Source of the DNA: Nocardia sputorum
Lineage (GTDB): Bacteria > Actinomycetota > Actinomycetes > Mycobacteriales > Mycobacteriaceae
Length of the DNA stretch: 64,000 nt
Assembly (NCBI RefSeq): GCF_027924405.1
Contig: NZ_AP026978.1
Location: forward strand, 310,001 to 374,000
Direction: 5' to 3'
Shown: piece after piece, positions 53,355 through 61,718 of the stretch
Layout: every line of letters starts with the position of its first letter
Numbering within the stretch: the stretch's first letter is position 1
Notes under the pieces: model-generated
What the model was told of the DNA's origin: nothing
Databases searched by the model: none
What the model saw: only the letters and a program-made list of their open reading frames with translations
Position numbers and translations under genes: made by a program

Positions 53355-53373
53355 ATAGGTTAGGCAACCCTAC
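53355..53373 (-). promoter_or_regulatory. IdeR/DtxR-like iron box before the salicyl-AMP ligase
   Basis: ATAGGTTAGGCAACCCTAC agrees with the IdeR consensus at 15 of 19 positions, 25-55 bases ahead of the ligase start. Confidence 0.7.
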
Positions 53374-53452
53374 TTGGAATGCCCTCGCCCGGAGTAGACC
53401 GCGGCGTGTCCGAAGCTGCCGCGCCGGGCCGCCGAGCACTAGACTTTTCGTC

Positions 53453-54331
53453 ATGACCAGGTGGGACACCTCGAACATCCCCGATCAGAGCGGTCGGAAG
53501 TTCATCGTGACAGGGGCCAATAGCGGCCTGGGGGCCGAAACGGTGCGCGCGCTCGCCGCCGCGGGGGGTGAGGTGGTGCTCGCCTGCCGGAACGTCGCCA
53601 AAGGGGAGCGGGTGGCCGCCGGGCTCGGCGACCGGGCGCAGGTACGCGAACTGGATCTGGCCGATCTCGCTTCGGTGCGCGCGTTCGCCGAGGGCGTCGA
53701 CGGGGCCGATGTACTGATCAACAACGCGGGCGTGATGGCTCTGCCCGAAGGGCGCACCGCCGACGGATTCGAAAAGCAGATCGGCACAAACCATCTCGGC
53801 CATTTCGCGCTCACCGGGCTGCTGCTGGGCAAGATTTCCCACCGGATCGTCACCGTATCCAGCGGTGCGCACCAGATCGGCAAGATCGACCTGGACGACT
53901 TGAACTGGGAGCGGCGCAAGTATCAGCGCTGGGCCGCCTACGGGCAGGCCAAGCTGGCCAACCTGATGTTCGCTCGCGAGCTGCAGCGCAGGTTGACCGC
54001 GGCGGGATCCGCGAAGATCTCGGTCGCAGCGCATCCCGGCTACGCCTCCACCGAGTTGCAGTCGCACACCGAGTCGTTCCTCGACCGGGTGATGTGGGTA
54101 GGCAACCGGGTGTTCGCGCAGAACGCCGCGATGGGCGCGCTGCCGACGTTGTACGCCGCGACCGCCGACGTCCAGCCGGGCGCCTACTACGGGCCCACCG
54201 GACTCGCGGGCATGCGCGGATATCCGGGGCCGTCCGGCTCGTCGAGGGCGTCCCGGGACGAGAAGGTCGCCGCCGACCTGTGGCAGCTGTCCGAGAAACT
54301 GACCGGAGTCACCTACGACTTCACGAACTGA
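53453..54331 (+). CDS. Short-chain dehydrogenase/reductase
   Basis: 292 residues. NAD(P)-binding TGANSGLG near residue 20, NNAGVM near 85, catalytic Ser in VTVSSGAHQ and YGQAK (Tyr-x3-Lys) near 160. It resembles the retinol-dehydrogenase-like SDRs common in mycobacteria. The substrate is unknown. The ATG at 53453 gives the usual start (WDTSNIPDQSGRKFIVTG). Confidence 0.85.
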   Translation: MTRWDTSNIPDQSGRKFIVTGANSGLGAETVRALAAAGGEVVLACRNVAKGERVAAGLGDRAQVRELDLADLASVRAFAEGVDGADVLINNAGVMALPEGRTADGFEKQIGTNHLGHFALTGLLLGKISHRIVTVSSGAHQIGKIDLDDLNWERRKYQRWAAYGQAKLANLMFARELQRRLTAAGSAKISVAAHPGYASTELQSHTESFLDRVMWVGNRVFAQNAAMGALPTLYAATADVQPGAYYGPTGLAGMRGYPGPSGSSRASRDEKVAADLWQLSEKLTGVTYDFTN

Positions 54332-54426
54332 AAAGCTGTGACCCACGTCTCATAACCCGGTGTCACACTCCGTCTTTCCGCGTCGTCCTCTTGATGAACC
54401 ACAAGGAACGGCAAAGGACGGAAATC

Positions 54427-54897
54427 ATGGAACAGCGCTTCAACCTCTTCGCCAACCCGGTCGGCGGCAGCTTCATCAAGCGGCTCACGATGGCATCCAA
54501 GGTGATCAACGACTCCACGCTGGACGCCGCGACCTACGAACTGGTGAAGATTCGCGCCAGCCAGATCAACGGCTGCGGCTACTGCACCGATATGCACACC
54601 AAGGACGCCGCGCACGCTGGTGAGACCTCCGTGCGGCTCAACCTGATCGCCGCCTGGCACGAGGCCACCGTCTTCACCGAGGCCGAGCGCGCCGCACTGG
54701 CGCTCACCGAGGAGGCCACCCGGATCGGCGACGGCCGCGCGGTCAGCGACACGGTGTGGCAGGAGGTCCGCAAGCACTACGACGACGACCAGATCGCCGC
54801 CCTGATCGCCGCCATCGCGATGATCAACGCCTGGAACCGGATGAACGTCATCGCCCGTACGCCCGCCGGTGATTACGTGCCCGGTCAGTGGGGGTGA
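54427..54897 (+). CDS. AhpD-like carboxymuconolactone decarboxylase family protein
   Basis: 156 residues. The redox motif CGYCTDMH (Cys-x2-Cys-x3-His) near residue 48 defines an alkylhydroperoxidase AhpD-type core. Such proteins reduce peroxides or act with thiol partners. ACGGAAATC precedes the ATG at 54427. It follows the SDR gene by 95 bases. Confidence 0.82.
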   Translation: MEQRFNLFANPVGGSFIKRLTMASKVINDSTLDAATYELVKIRASQINGCGYCTDMHTKDAAHAGETSVRLNLIAAWHEATVFTEAERAALALTEEATRIGDGRAVSDTVWQEVRKHYDDDQIAALIAAIAMINAWNRMNVIARTPAGDYVPGQWG

Positions 54898-55144
54898 GCC
54901 GGCTCGGGCACGGGCCGCGCCGTTCGCGGCCCTTCCGGCTCGACCGCGAACGGCGCTCGCGCGCAACCGCACTGGCCGATCAACTGTTTCCGGGCGCACG
55001 ACCGCCACGAGACTTTCGTTCGCGGCTCGATATGCATGCCGACGGCGGCGAAGACCGCCGGTACGCGCTCGGCGGCTGTCGGTGGCGTACCGGACACGGG
55101 CGGTCGACCACTTCGGCCAACACGCCGTGCCGATACCGTGGCCG

Positions 55145-55261
55145 ATGACACAGTTCACCGATCGGTTGCAGGCTGGTACTGTCCCTGACGTGCAGCACGT
55201 GTATTTCTGGTTTAGCAAGCCGGCCCAGGGTGGGCTGGTCTGCGGCTACCACGTGCGCTGA
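55145..55261 (+). CDS. Putative leader peptide with Tyr-Phe-Trp-Phe codons ahead of DAHP synthase
   Basis: A 38-codon frame ending 85 bases before the DAHP synthase ATG. Its codons at 55202-55213 read Tyr-Phe-Trp-Phe (HVYFWFSKP), all three aromatic amino acids in a row. An 8-base stem CGAGCCGG/CCGGCTCG (55276-55299) lies between it and the gene, and CCGGCCCA/TGGGCTGG (55220-55238) is a possible alternative stem. This is the layout of a ribosome-mediated attenuator, comparable to the corynebacterial aroR leader. The exact start (ATG 55145 or a GTG around 55190-55199) is open. Confidence 0.65.
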   Translation: MTQFTDRLQAGTVPDVQHVYFWFSKPAQGGLVCGYHVR

Positions 55262-55275
55262 CGAAACTTCCACCC

Positions 55276-55299
55276 CGAGCCGGACGATGGACCGGCTCG
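55276..55299 (+). promoter_or_regulatory. Candidate attenuator hairpin before DAHP synthase
   Basis: A perfect 8-base stem CGAGCCGG with CCGGCTCG and loop ACGATGGA. It follows the aromatic leader peptide by 15 bases. There is no U-tract, so it may act on translation or be Rho-assisted. Confidence 0.45.
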
Positions 55300-55346
55300 A
55301 CGGGATTCGCATCCGTGGGTCGGCCTCGAGAATAGGAACCCACGAC

Positions 55347-56459
55347 ATGACAACCGCAGCCGACGTCGACGCGCGGCATTCCGATCTGGATGATCAACGC
55401 ACCCTCAACGTGAGCCCGCTGCGCTCACCGGCGGAGGTGCGTCGCGTGCATCCGATCACCGACGCGCTCGCCGACACCGTCCGTGCGGGACGCAAAGCCA
55501 CCGTCGACGTGCTGAACGGCGCGGATGATCGCCTGATGGTGATCGTCGGTCCGTGCTCCGTGCACGACCCCGCCGCGGCGCTGGACTACGCGCGCCGTCT
55601 CGCGGCGAAGGCCGCCGAACTCGGCGACCGGCTGCACGTGGTGATGCGGGTCTACTTCGAGAAGCCGCGCACCAGCCTGGGCTGGAAGGGCCTGATCAAC
55701 GACCCGCACCTGGACGGCTCGTTCGACGTCAACACCGGGTTGGGCTTCGGCCGCAAACTGCTGGTCGACATCACCGCCCTCGGTCTTCCGGTGGCCTGTG
55801 AGTTCCTGGATCCGATCACTCCCCAGTACATCGCGGATCTGGTGTCCTACGGCGCGATCGGGGCGCGCACCGCGGCCAGTCAGGTGCACCGCCAGCTCAG
55901 CAGCGCGCTGTCGATGCCGGTCGGCATCAAGAACGGCACCGACGGCGACGTCCAGGTGGCCGTGGACGGCGTGCGCGCCGCGGCGGCCAGTCACGTGTTC
56001 CCCGGCACCGACCTCGACGGTCGCTCCGCGCTCATCCGCACCACCGGCAATCCGGACTGCCACGTGATCCTGCGCGGCGGCAGCACCGGGCCGAACTACG
56101 ACGCGGCGTCGGTCGCCGAGGCGTGCCTGCGGCTGGAGAAGGCCTCGCTGCCGCAGCGAATCGTGGTGGACGCCAGCCACGGCAACAGCAACAAGGACCA
56201 CAACAAGCAGGTCGACGTGGTCACCGACATCGCGCGGCGGCTGGCGGCGGGCGAGCCAGGTGTCGTCGGCGTCATGCTGGAGAGCTTCTTGGTCGCCGGA
56301 CGCCAGGATCTCACCCTCGGCCACGCCGACGAACTCACCTACGGGCAGTCGATCACCGACGCGTGCCTGGACTGGGAGACCACCGCCGCGCAACTGGACC
56401 ACCTGGCCGACGCGGTTGGGCGGCGGCGCGAATCATCAGCAGCCGAGCACACCCAGTAA
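55347..56459 (+). CDS. aroG: 3-deoxy-7-phosphoheptulonate (DAHP) synthase, class I
   Basis: 370 residues of the AroF/G/H type: VIVGPCSVHDP, MRVYFEKPRTSLGWKGLIND, SQVHRQLSSALSMPVGIKNG, DASHGNSNKDH. It joins PEP and erythrose-4-phosphate in the first step of aromatic amino-acid and chorismate synthesis, and so also feeds the salicylate branch here. The ATG at 55347 follows AGGAACC. Its 3' end overlaps the convergent methyltransferase gene by 24 bases. Aromatic-responsive attenuation is suggested by the upstream leader. Confidence 0.9.
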   Translation: MTTAADVDARHSDLDDQRTLNVSPLRSPAEVRRVHPITDALADTVRAGRKATVDVLNGADDRLMVIVGPCSVHDPAAALDYARRLAAKAAELGDRLHVVMRVYFEKPRTSLGWKGLINDPHLDGSFDVNTGLGFGRKLLVDITALGLPVACEFLDPITPQYIADLVSYGAIGARTAASQVHRQLSSALSMPVGIKNGTDGDVQVAVDGVRAAAASHVFPGTDLDGRSALIRTTGNPDCHVILRGGSTGPNYDAASVAEACLRLEKASLPQRIVVDASHGNSNKDHNKQVDVVTDIARRLAAGEPGVVGVMLESFLVAGRQDLTLGHADELTYGQSITDACLDWETTAAQLDHLADAVGRRRESSAAEHTQ

Positions 56460-56975
56460 GTCGCCGGAGGAGACGGTCCGGACAGCGAAGCCTGCCTCGG
56501 TCAGGTGTTTGGTCAGCCGGGCGAGCGGCGGCTTCGGACCGGCCGGATCCGCGGCGTCCGGTGTGCCGTATCCGTAGAACAGGCCCAGCGTCGCGCCCGG
56601 CGCCAGCAGTCGCCGGATCAGCGCGAGTTCCGCGGTGGGGCGCTTGGTCCAGAACAGGTTGACATTGACCGCCAGTATTTTGTCGAAACCCGCCGCGCCG
56701 GCCCCGGTCGCGCGCAGCAGCTGATCCGGGTCCAGGTCCGCGAGGTCGGCGTGCACCAACCGGACCCGGCCCGACTCCAGGTGCGCGGCATGTCGTCTGC
56801 CTGCGCGGGAGACGGCCGTAGCGGAGCGCTCTACGCCGACGACCATGCCGTCGACCGCCTGCTCGGCGAGGTAGGCGATCGAAGCGCTGGCACCGGGACC
56901 GATTTCCAGCACCCGGTCGGCGGGCCGCACCGCCATGGTTCGCACGATCCACGCGAATCGTGGGTCGGTCGTCAT
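56436..56975 (-). CDS. Class I SAM-dependent methyltransferase
   Basis: 179 residues. The SAM loop VLEIGPGASASIAYLAEQ is near residue 23, the acidic second strand in VVGVERS and a DKILAVNVNLFW motif follow. ATGA overlap with the upstream GNAT gene indicates co-translation. The substrate is unknown. Confidence 0.8.
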   Translation of the reverse strand: MTTDPRFAWIVRTMAVRPADRVLEIGPGASASIAYLAEQAVDGMVVGVERSATAVSRAGRRHAAHLESGRVRLVHADLADLDPDQLLRATGAGAAGFDKILAVNVNLFWTKRPTAELALIRRLLAPGATLGLFYGYGTPDAADPAGPKPPLARLTKHLTEAGFAVRTVSSGDLLGVLGC

Positions 56976-57589
56976 CGTGCGCGAGCTTCGCCGGACGCCT
57001 GGGCGCTCGACGCCCGGCCATGGCGGAATTCGACGGGCCAGTCGTCCGCCGGACCGGGCGGGTCGGTGCGCAGGCGGGCGGCGAGCCAGTGATCGCGGCG
57101 TCGACCGCGCTGAACGCTGCCGAGCCGGGACAGGCCCTCGTAGTGGAACCCGGTGCGCCGCGCGACCGCGGCCGACGCGTAGTTGCCCACGAACGCGCGC
57201 CAGGCGATCCGCTCCAGGGCCAAGCCGTCGGCGCGGAACCCGAATTCGCACACCAGATCGACCGCCTGCGTCATCAGGCCGCGCGACCGCTGCGCCGGGA
57301 CGAGCCAGAAACCGATCTCGGCCGCGCTCTCGTCACGTTCGCTCAGACCGATCATGCCGACCACCGGTCCGTCGGCGCGCAGCCGGAGCGCCCAGGTGGG
57401 GCTGCGCGCCGCCCAACCCACGACCATCTCGTCGATGAAGGTCACGGCGCTGTCGCGGACGTACGGCACCGGGATGGTCACCCACTCCGCGATGGCCGGG
57501 TCCTGACAGCACTCGGTGATCGCGTCGACATCGGCCGCCGTCGGAGCCGACAGCCAGATCGTTCCGTTCGACAGCGCGTGGTGCTTCAT
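56972..57589 (-). CDS. GNAT acetyltransferase (RimJ/RimL type)
   Basis: 205 residues, single GNAT domain: LSAPTAADVDAITECCQDPA, AEIGFWLVPAQRSRGLMTQA (acetyl-CoA loop) and VGNYASAAVARRTGFHYEG. It probably acetylates an amine on a small molecule or protein N-terminus. It is co-translated with the methyltransferase gene and divergent from the sigma factor gene. Confidence 0.82.
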   Translation of the reverse strand: MKHHALSNGTIWLSAPTAADVDAITECCQDPAIAEWVTIPVPYVRDSAVTFIDEMVVGWAARSPTWALRLRADGPVVGMIGLSERDESAAEIGFWLVPAQRSRGLMTQAVDLVCEFGFRADGLALERIAWRAFVGNYASAAVARRTGFHYEGLSRLGSVQRGRRRDHWLAARLRTDPPGPADDWPVEFRHGRASSAQASGEARAR

Positions 57590-57689
57590 CGCGCCATGCT
57601 GTCACGGAACGGTCCGGCGGATCATCCGGAATTGCCTGCCGCCGATGCGGCGCGGGGCGGCTATCGACCGGACCGTAGACTTCCCCTCG

Positions 57690-58601
57690 ATGGTTGCCGC
57701 GCTGCTTTCCGACCTGTTCGAGTCACATCGGGCGCATCTGCTCTCGGTCGCCTATCGGCTGACGGGCAGCGTCGGCGATGCCGAGGACGCGGTTCAGGAA
57801 AGCTGGTTGCGCTTGGCGGGCGCGCACCAGTCCGAGATCGACGATCTGCGGGCTTGGCTGACCACCGTGGTAAGCCGGATCTGCCTGGACCGTCTGCGGA
57901 GTGCGGCGGCGCGGCGAGAGAGTTACGTGGGCCAGTGGCTGCCGGAACCGGTGGTCACCGCACGCACTCCGTCGAGCACGCCAGATCCGTTGGAAGCCGT
58001 GGTGCGCAAGCAGGAGTGCAGGTTCGCGGCGCTGGTCGTGCTGGACACCCTGACGCCGCCGCAGCGTGTGGCTTTCGTGCTGCACGACGGGTTGTCGGTG
58101 CCGTTCGACGAGATCGCCGACATCCTCGGCATTTCCGCCGATGCCGCGCGGCAGCTGGCGGTGCGCGCTCGCAAGGCGGTGACGCAGGCGCCGCAACCGG
58201 TGCCCGATGCCGAGCACGAGGCCGCCGTGCAGCGCTTCCTCGTCGCGCTGAGTTCCGGTGACGTGGCCGCCGTCGCCGCGGCGCTGCACCCGGACGCGGT
58301 GATGATCGGCGATGCCAACGGCACCACCGCCACCGCGATCAACGTCCTGCACGGTGCGGATCGCATTGCCCGCTTCTACCTGGGCCTGGTGCGCAAGTAC
58401 GGGCTGGCGGAGGCGTCGCCGGTGTACGAATTCGTCTCGGTGAACGGGCAATTGGGTCTGAAAGTCGCGGCGCGTCCGGCGGACGAGGGCCGCAGCGGTT
58501 ATCCCGCGCGGGTGGTCGGCTTCACCGTGCGGGACGGGTTGGTCTGGGGCACGTACGATGTGGCGAACCCAGCCAAGCTGGGCGGCATCCGGCTGGGTTG
58601 A
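57690..58601 (+). CDS. sigJ: ECF sigma factor, SigJ type
   Basis: 303 residues. Sigma region 2 (HLLSVAYRLTGSVGDAEDAV, then AWLTTVVSRICLDRLRSAA) and region 4 (LDTLTPPQRVAFVLHDGLSV, DEIADILGISADAARQL) are followed by a ~110-residue SnoaL/NTF2-like C-terminal domain, typical of SigJ (ECF41). No anti-sigma gene is adjacent; the C-terminal domain probably controls activity. The ATG at 57690 was preferred over longer frames. Confidence 0.85.
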   Translation: MVAALLSDLFESHRAHLLSVAYRLTGSVGDAEDAVQESWLRLAGAHQSEIDDLRAWLTTVVSRICLDRLRSAAARRESYVGQWLPEPVVTARTPSSTPDPLEAVVRKQECRFAALVVLDTLTPPQRVAFVLHDGLSVPFDEIADILGISADAARQLAVRARKAVTQAPQPVPDAEHEAAVQRFLVALSSGDVAAVAAALHPDAVMIGDANGTTATAINVLHGADRIARFYLGLVRKYGLAEASPVYEFVSVNGQLGLKVAARPADEGRSGYPARVVGFTVRDGLVWGTYDVANPAKLGGIRLG

Positions 58602-58666
58602 GTCCGGCGGTGACCACCCGCACGCTCACCGAACGGCTCGGGCGGACGGGGGGCTACTCTCCGGTT

Positions 58667-59833
58667 ATGCCCTCGCGACACCAGACCGTTGCCCGCCTGC
58701 GTCCCTTCGCGTCCACCATCTTCGCCGAGATGACCGAGCTCGCCGTCCGGCACGACGCGGTCAACCTGGGCCAGGGGTTTCCGGACACCGACGGGCCCGC
58801 GAGCATGCTGGAAGCAGCGCGTCGCGCCATCGCCGACGGGCTCAACCAGTACCCGCCGGGGCGCGGCATGCCGGTGCTGCGCCGAGCCGTGGCGGACGAC
58901 CGGGCACGGCGCTACGGGACCGACTACGACCCCGATTCGCAAGTGCTGGTGACGGTGGGCGCGACCGAGGCGATCAGCGCGGCGGTGCTCGGCTTGGTCG
59001 AACCCGGCGAAGAGGTGGTGCTGATCGAGCCGTATTACGACTCGTACGCCGCGGCCGTCGCGCTGGCCGGAGCTCGGCGGCGCACCGCACGCCTGGTGGC
59101 CGACGGGGATCGGTTCGTCCTCGACCTGGACAGCCTGCGCGCCGCGATAACCCCGGCGACCCGGATGCTCATCGTCAACTCGCCGCACAATCCGACCGGC
59201 ACGGTGCTCGGGCGCGCGGACTTGCAGGCGATCGCCGACATCGCCTGCGAACACGACCTGCTGGTGCTCACCGACGAGGTGTACGAGCACTTGGTCTACG
59301 ACGGCGCCGAACATGTCAGTTTGGCCACCATGCCGGGCATGGCCGAGCGGACGGTCGTGGTGTCGAGCGCGGCGAAGACCTTCAGTGTCACCGGGTGGAA
59401 GACCGGGTGGGCATGCGGGCCCGCCGAGCTGATCGAGGGGGTGCTCGCGGCCAAGCAGTTCCTGACCTTCGTAGCGGGTGGGCCGTTCCAGCCCGCAGTG
59501 GCACACGCGATAGCTCATGAGCTGGGCTGGGTCGCCAAGCTGCGGGAAAGCTTGTCGGAGAAGCGTCTCCGGCTCTCCGCCGCGCTCGCCGACACCGGGA
59601 TGCGGGTGTACCGGAGCGCGGGCGGCTACTTCGTCGTCGCCGATATCACTCCGCTCGGCGCGGGCGACGGCCTGGCGTTCTGCCGTGCACTGCCCGAGCG
59701 GCTCGGTGTGGCGGCGGTGCCGGTCATCGCGTTCGCCGACGACACCGCCGCGTGGAGTCATTTGGTGCGTTTCACCTTCTGCAAGCGGGACGAGACGCTG
59801 GAGGAAGGGGTGCGGCGGTTGCGTCTCGGCTGA
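58667..59833 (+). CDS. dapC: PLP-dependent aminotransferase, DapC-like
   Basis: 388 residues, fold-type I. Substrate/cofactor motifs: AVNLGQGFPDTDGP, VTVGATEAISAA, NSPHNPTGTVL, LTDEVYEHLVYDG and the PLP-Lys in SSAAKTFSVTGWK. It aligns closely with M. tuberculosis Rv0858c, N-succinyldiaminopimelate aminotransferase of lysine and peptidoglycan synthesis. A longer GTG start at 58598 overlaps the sigma gene stop; ATG 58667 is more family-like. Confidence 0.85.
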   Translation: MPSRHQTVARLRPFASTIFAEMTELAVRHDAVNLGQGFPDTDGPASMLEAARRAIADGLNQYPPGRGMPVLRRAVADDRARRYGTDYDPDSQVLVTVGATEAISAAVLGLVEPGEEVVLIEPYYDSYAAAVALAGARRRTARLVADGDRFVLDLDSLRAAITPATRMLIVNSPHNPTGTVLGRADLQAIADIACEHDLLVLTDEVYEHLVYDGAEHVSLATMPGMAERTVVVSSAAKTFSVTGWKTGWACGPAELIEGVLAAKQFLTFVAGGPFQPAVAHAIAHELGWVAKLRESLSEKRLRLSAALADTGMRVYRSAGGYFVVADITPLGAGDGLAFCRALPERLGVAAVPVIAFADDTAAWSHLVRFTFCKRDETLEEGVRRLRLG

Positions 59834-59883
59834 TCGCGGAACCTTGCCGTGATCTGTCAGGTTTCGCTGGCATCGTGCGTGCC

Positions 59884-60438
59884 ATGGCAACCCAGTACTA
59901 CACGGCGACCAGTCTCGACGGATACCTCGCCGACACGGAGAACTCGCTCACCTGGCTTTTCGAGGTGGACGGAGCGGAGGAAGCGCAGGCGGGCATCGCG
60001 GGCTTCCTCGCGCAGGTCGGCGCCATGTGCATGGGCGCGACCACCTATGCGTGGATGGCGGCCAACGAGCCGCCCGAAAGCTGGCACAAGAACTACGGCG
60101 ATCTCCCCTGCTGGGTGTTCACCCACCGGGAGCTGCCCGCCATACCCGGCGCGAATCTCCGGTTCGTCTCCGGTGCGGTGGAGGCGGTGCACCGAGAGAT
60201 GGCCGAGGCGGCCGGTGCGCGCAATATCTGGATCGTCGGTGGCGGCGATCTGGCCGGGCAATTCGCCGACGCGGGACTGCTCGACGACATCATGGTGAGC
60301 GTCGTCCCGGTGACGCTGGGCGCGGGCGCTCCGCTGCTGCCGCGCCGCATCCTGTCCACCCGGATGCGGCTCGTCGGCGTCGAGCGGGCCGGTCAGTTCG
60401 CCGAACTGCACTATCGCCTGACTTCCGGCCCGAGCTGA
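59884..60438 (+). CDS. Dihydrofolate-reductase-fold (RibD C-terminal) protein
   Basis: 184 residues. TATSLDGYLADTENSLTWLF at the start, GATTYAWM, and the NADPH loop NIWIVGGGDLAGQFADAGLL mark the RibD_C/DHFR-like family. The substrate is unknown; it is unlikely to be the housekeeping DHFR. Confidence 0.8.
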   Translation: MATQYYTATSLDGYLADTENSLTWLFEVDGAEEAQAGIAGFLAQVGAMCMGATTYAWMAANEPPESWHKNYGDLPCWVFTHRELPAIPGANLRFVSGAVEAVHREMAEAAGARNIWIVGGGDLAGQFADAGLLDDIMVSVVPVTLGAGAPLLPRRILSTRMRLVGVERAGQFAELHYRLTSGPS

Positions 60439-60449
60439 GCGGTCCGGCG

Positions 60450-61094
60450 TCAGGCCGGTATCGGCCGGGCGCGGTCGGTGGCGAGGAGCGCGGCGACGGC
60501 GCCGAGCATGGTGCCGGTGACGTAGCGCTGGGTGCGCAGCCACAGGGGGCGGCCGGTGAGGAAACTCGCCAGACCGCCCGCACCCAGGACGATCAGGCCG
60601 TTCACGGTGAGCGCCACCGCGATCTGCACCGCGCCCAGGCACAGGCTCTGCAACCACACCTTCCCGTGCTCCGGCGTGACGAACTGCGGGATCAGCGCCA
60701 TGTACATGATCGCGATCTTCGGGTTCAGCAGGTTGGTGACCAGTCCCATGGTGAACAGCCGCCGGGCGGGATCCGCGGACAGCGTCGTGGGCGTGAACAC
60801 CGAGACGCCGCCCGGCCGCACCGCCTGCCAGGCCAGCCACCCCAGATACGCGGCTCCCGCCAGCTTCACTGCCAGATACAGGCCCGGAACCACCGCGAAC
60901 ACCGCCGTGATACCCGCCGTCGCCGCCGTCAGATAAACCCCGAACCCCGCCGCCACCCCGGCCAGCGACACCAGGCCGGCCCGCCGCCCCTGCGACACCG
61001 TCCGCGATACCAGGTACATCATGTTCGGCCCGGGCGTGAGCACCATCCCCAACGCCGCCACCGCCACCCCGACCACCGCCGCCATCTCGATCAT
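60450..61094 (-). CDS. LysE-family amino-acid exporter
   Basis: 214 residues, six hydrophobic segments. Family start LGMVLTPGPNMMYLVSRTVS and VTNLLNPKIAIMYMALIPQF are diagnostic for LysE/RhtB transporters. The ATG at 61094 was chosen over a GTG-led frame starting 24 bases earlier. The exported amino acid is unknown. Confidence 0.85.
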   Translation of the reverse strand: MIEMAAVVGVAVAALGMVLTPGPNMMYLVSRTVSQGRRAGLVSLAGVAAGFGVYLTAATAGITAVFAVVPGLYLAVKLAGAAYLGWLAWQAVRPGGVSVFTPTTLSADPARRLFTMGLVTNLLNPKIAIMYMALIPQFVTPEHGKVWLQSLCLGAVQIAVALTVNGLIVLGAGGLASFLTGRPLWLRTQRYVTGTMLGAVAALLATDRARPIPA

Positions 61095-61172
61095 GACCCG
61101 ATCGTCGCCCACCCCCATCCCCTTTGTCGCGGTCCACTCGCCACCCGCTGGACGTGAGCGAACGGGTTGGCT

Positions 61173-61718
61173 TTACGCCGGTTGGAAGTACCCGGTGCTT
61201 CCAGGTGATCGCGGTGGCACCGGCTCCAGGCGGGTGTCGGGGCGCAACACGTCGCCACTGCGGTATCGGTGGAAGTACTCCTTGCTCGTGTCCGTGCGGA
61301 TCGATTGCAGTGGCCTGCCGCCGTCGAAGAAGACGTAGAACACTTGCGCAGGCCCGTCGCTGCCGACTGCGGTCGGGAGGTTCGGCCAGCAGTAATCCTG
61401 GAGGCCGCTGGCTTGATTCATGCGCTCCCGGGTGATGCCTGCTTTGGCGACCACGACCCGATCCCAGGTAGCCGACCAGCCTGCCGCGTGCGTCAGATCC
61501 GCTACGCTCACCTCCTCGGGCCTGCCGAGGGCTTCGGAAACCGCACGGTCGAGGCCGCTCCTCGCGCCCAACGGCTCGGCCGTGGACAACATGTCGAACG
61601 AGCCGGTGCAGGTGGCGCCGATACCGTTGTCGTGTCCGGTCTGCGATGAAGAACACGCTGTCATGGTCGCGACGACGACCCCGAGAGTGGTCAACGAGGC
61701 CGTACGTAAGGCATTCAT
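61173..61718 (-). CDS. Lipoprotein, third gene of a T7SS-like cluster
   Basis: 181 residues. Signal peptide with lipobox MTACSS near residue 21. The mature part contains two other cysteines (GATCTGSFD, DYCWPNL) and VFYVFFDGGRPLQS. The ATG shares a base with the stop of the effector-like gene. A surface partner or immunity protein is possible; this rests on context only. Confidence 0.7.
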   Translation of the reverse strand: MNALRTASLTTLGVVVATMTACSSSQTGHDNGIGATCTGSFDMLSTAEPLGARSGLDRAVSEALGRPEEVSVADLTHAAGWSATWDRVVVAKAGITRERMNQASGLQDYCWPNLPTAVGSDGPAQVFYVFFDGGRPLQSIRTDTSKEYFHRYRSGDVLRPDTRLEPVPPRSPGSTGYFQPA

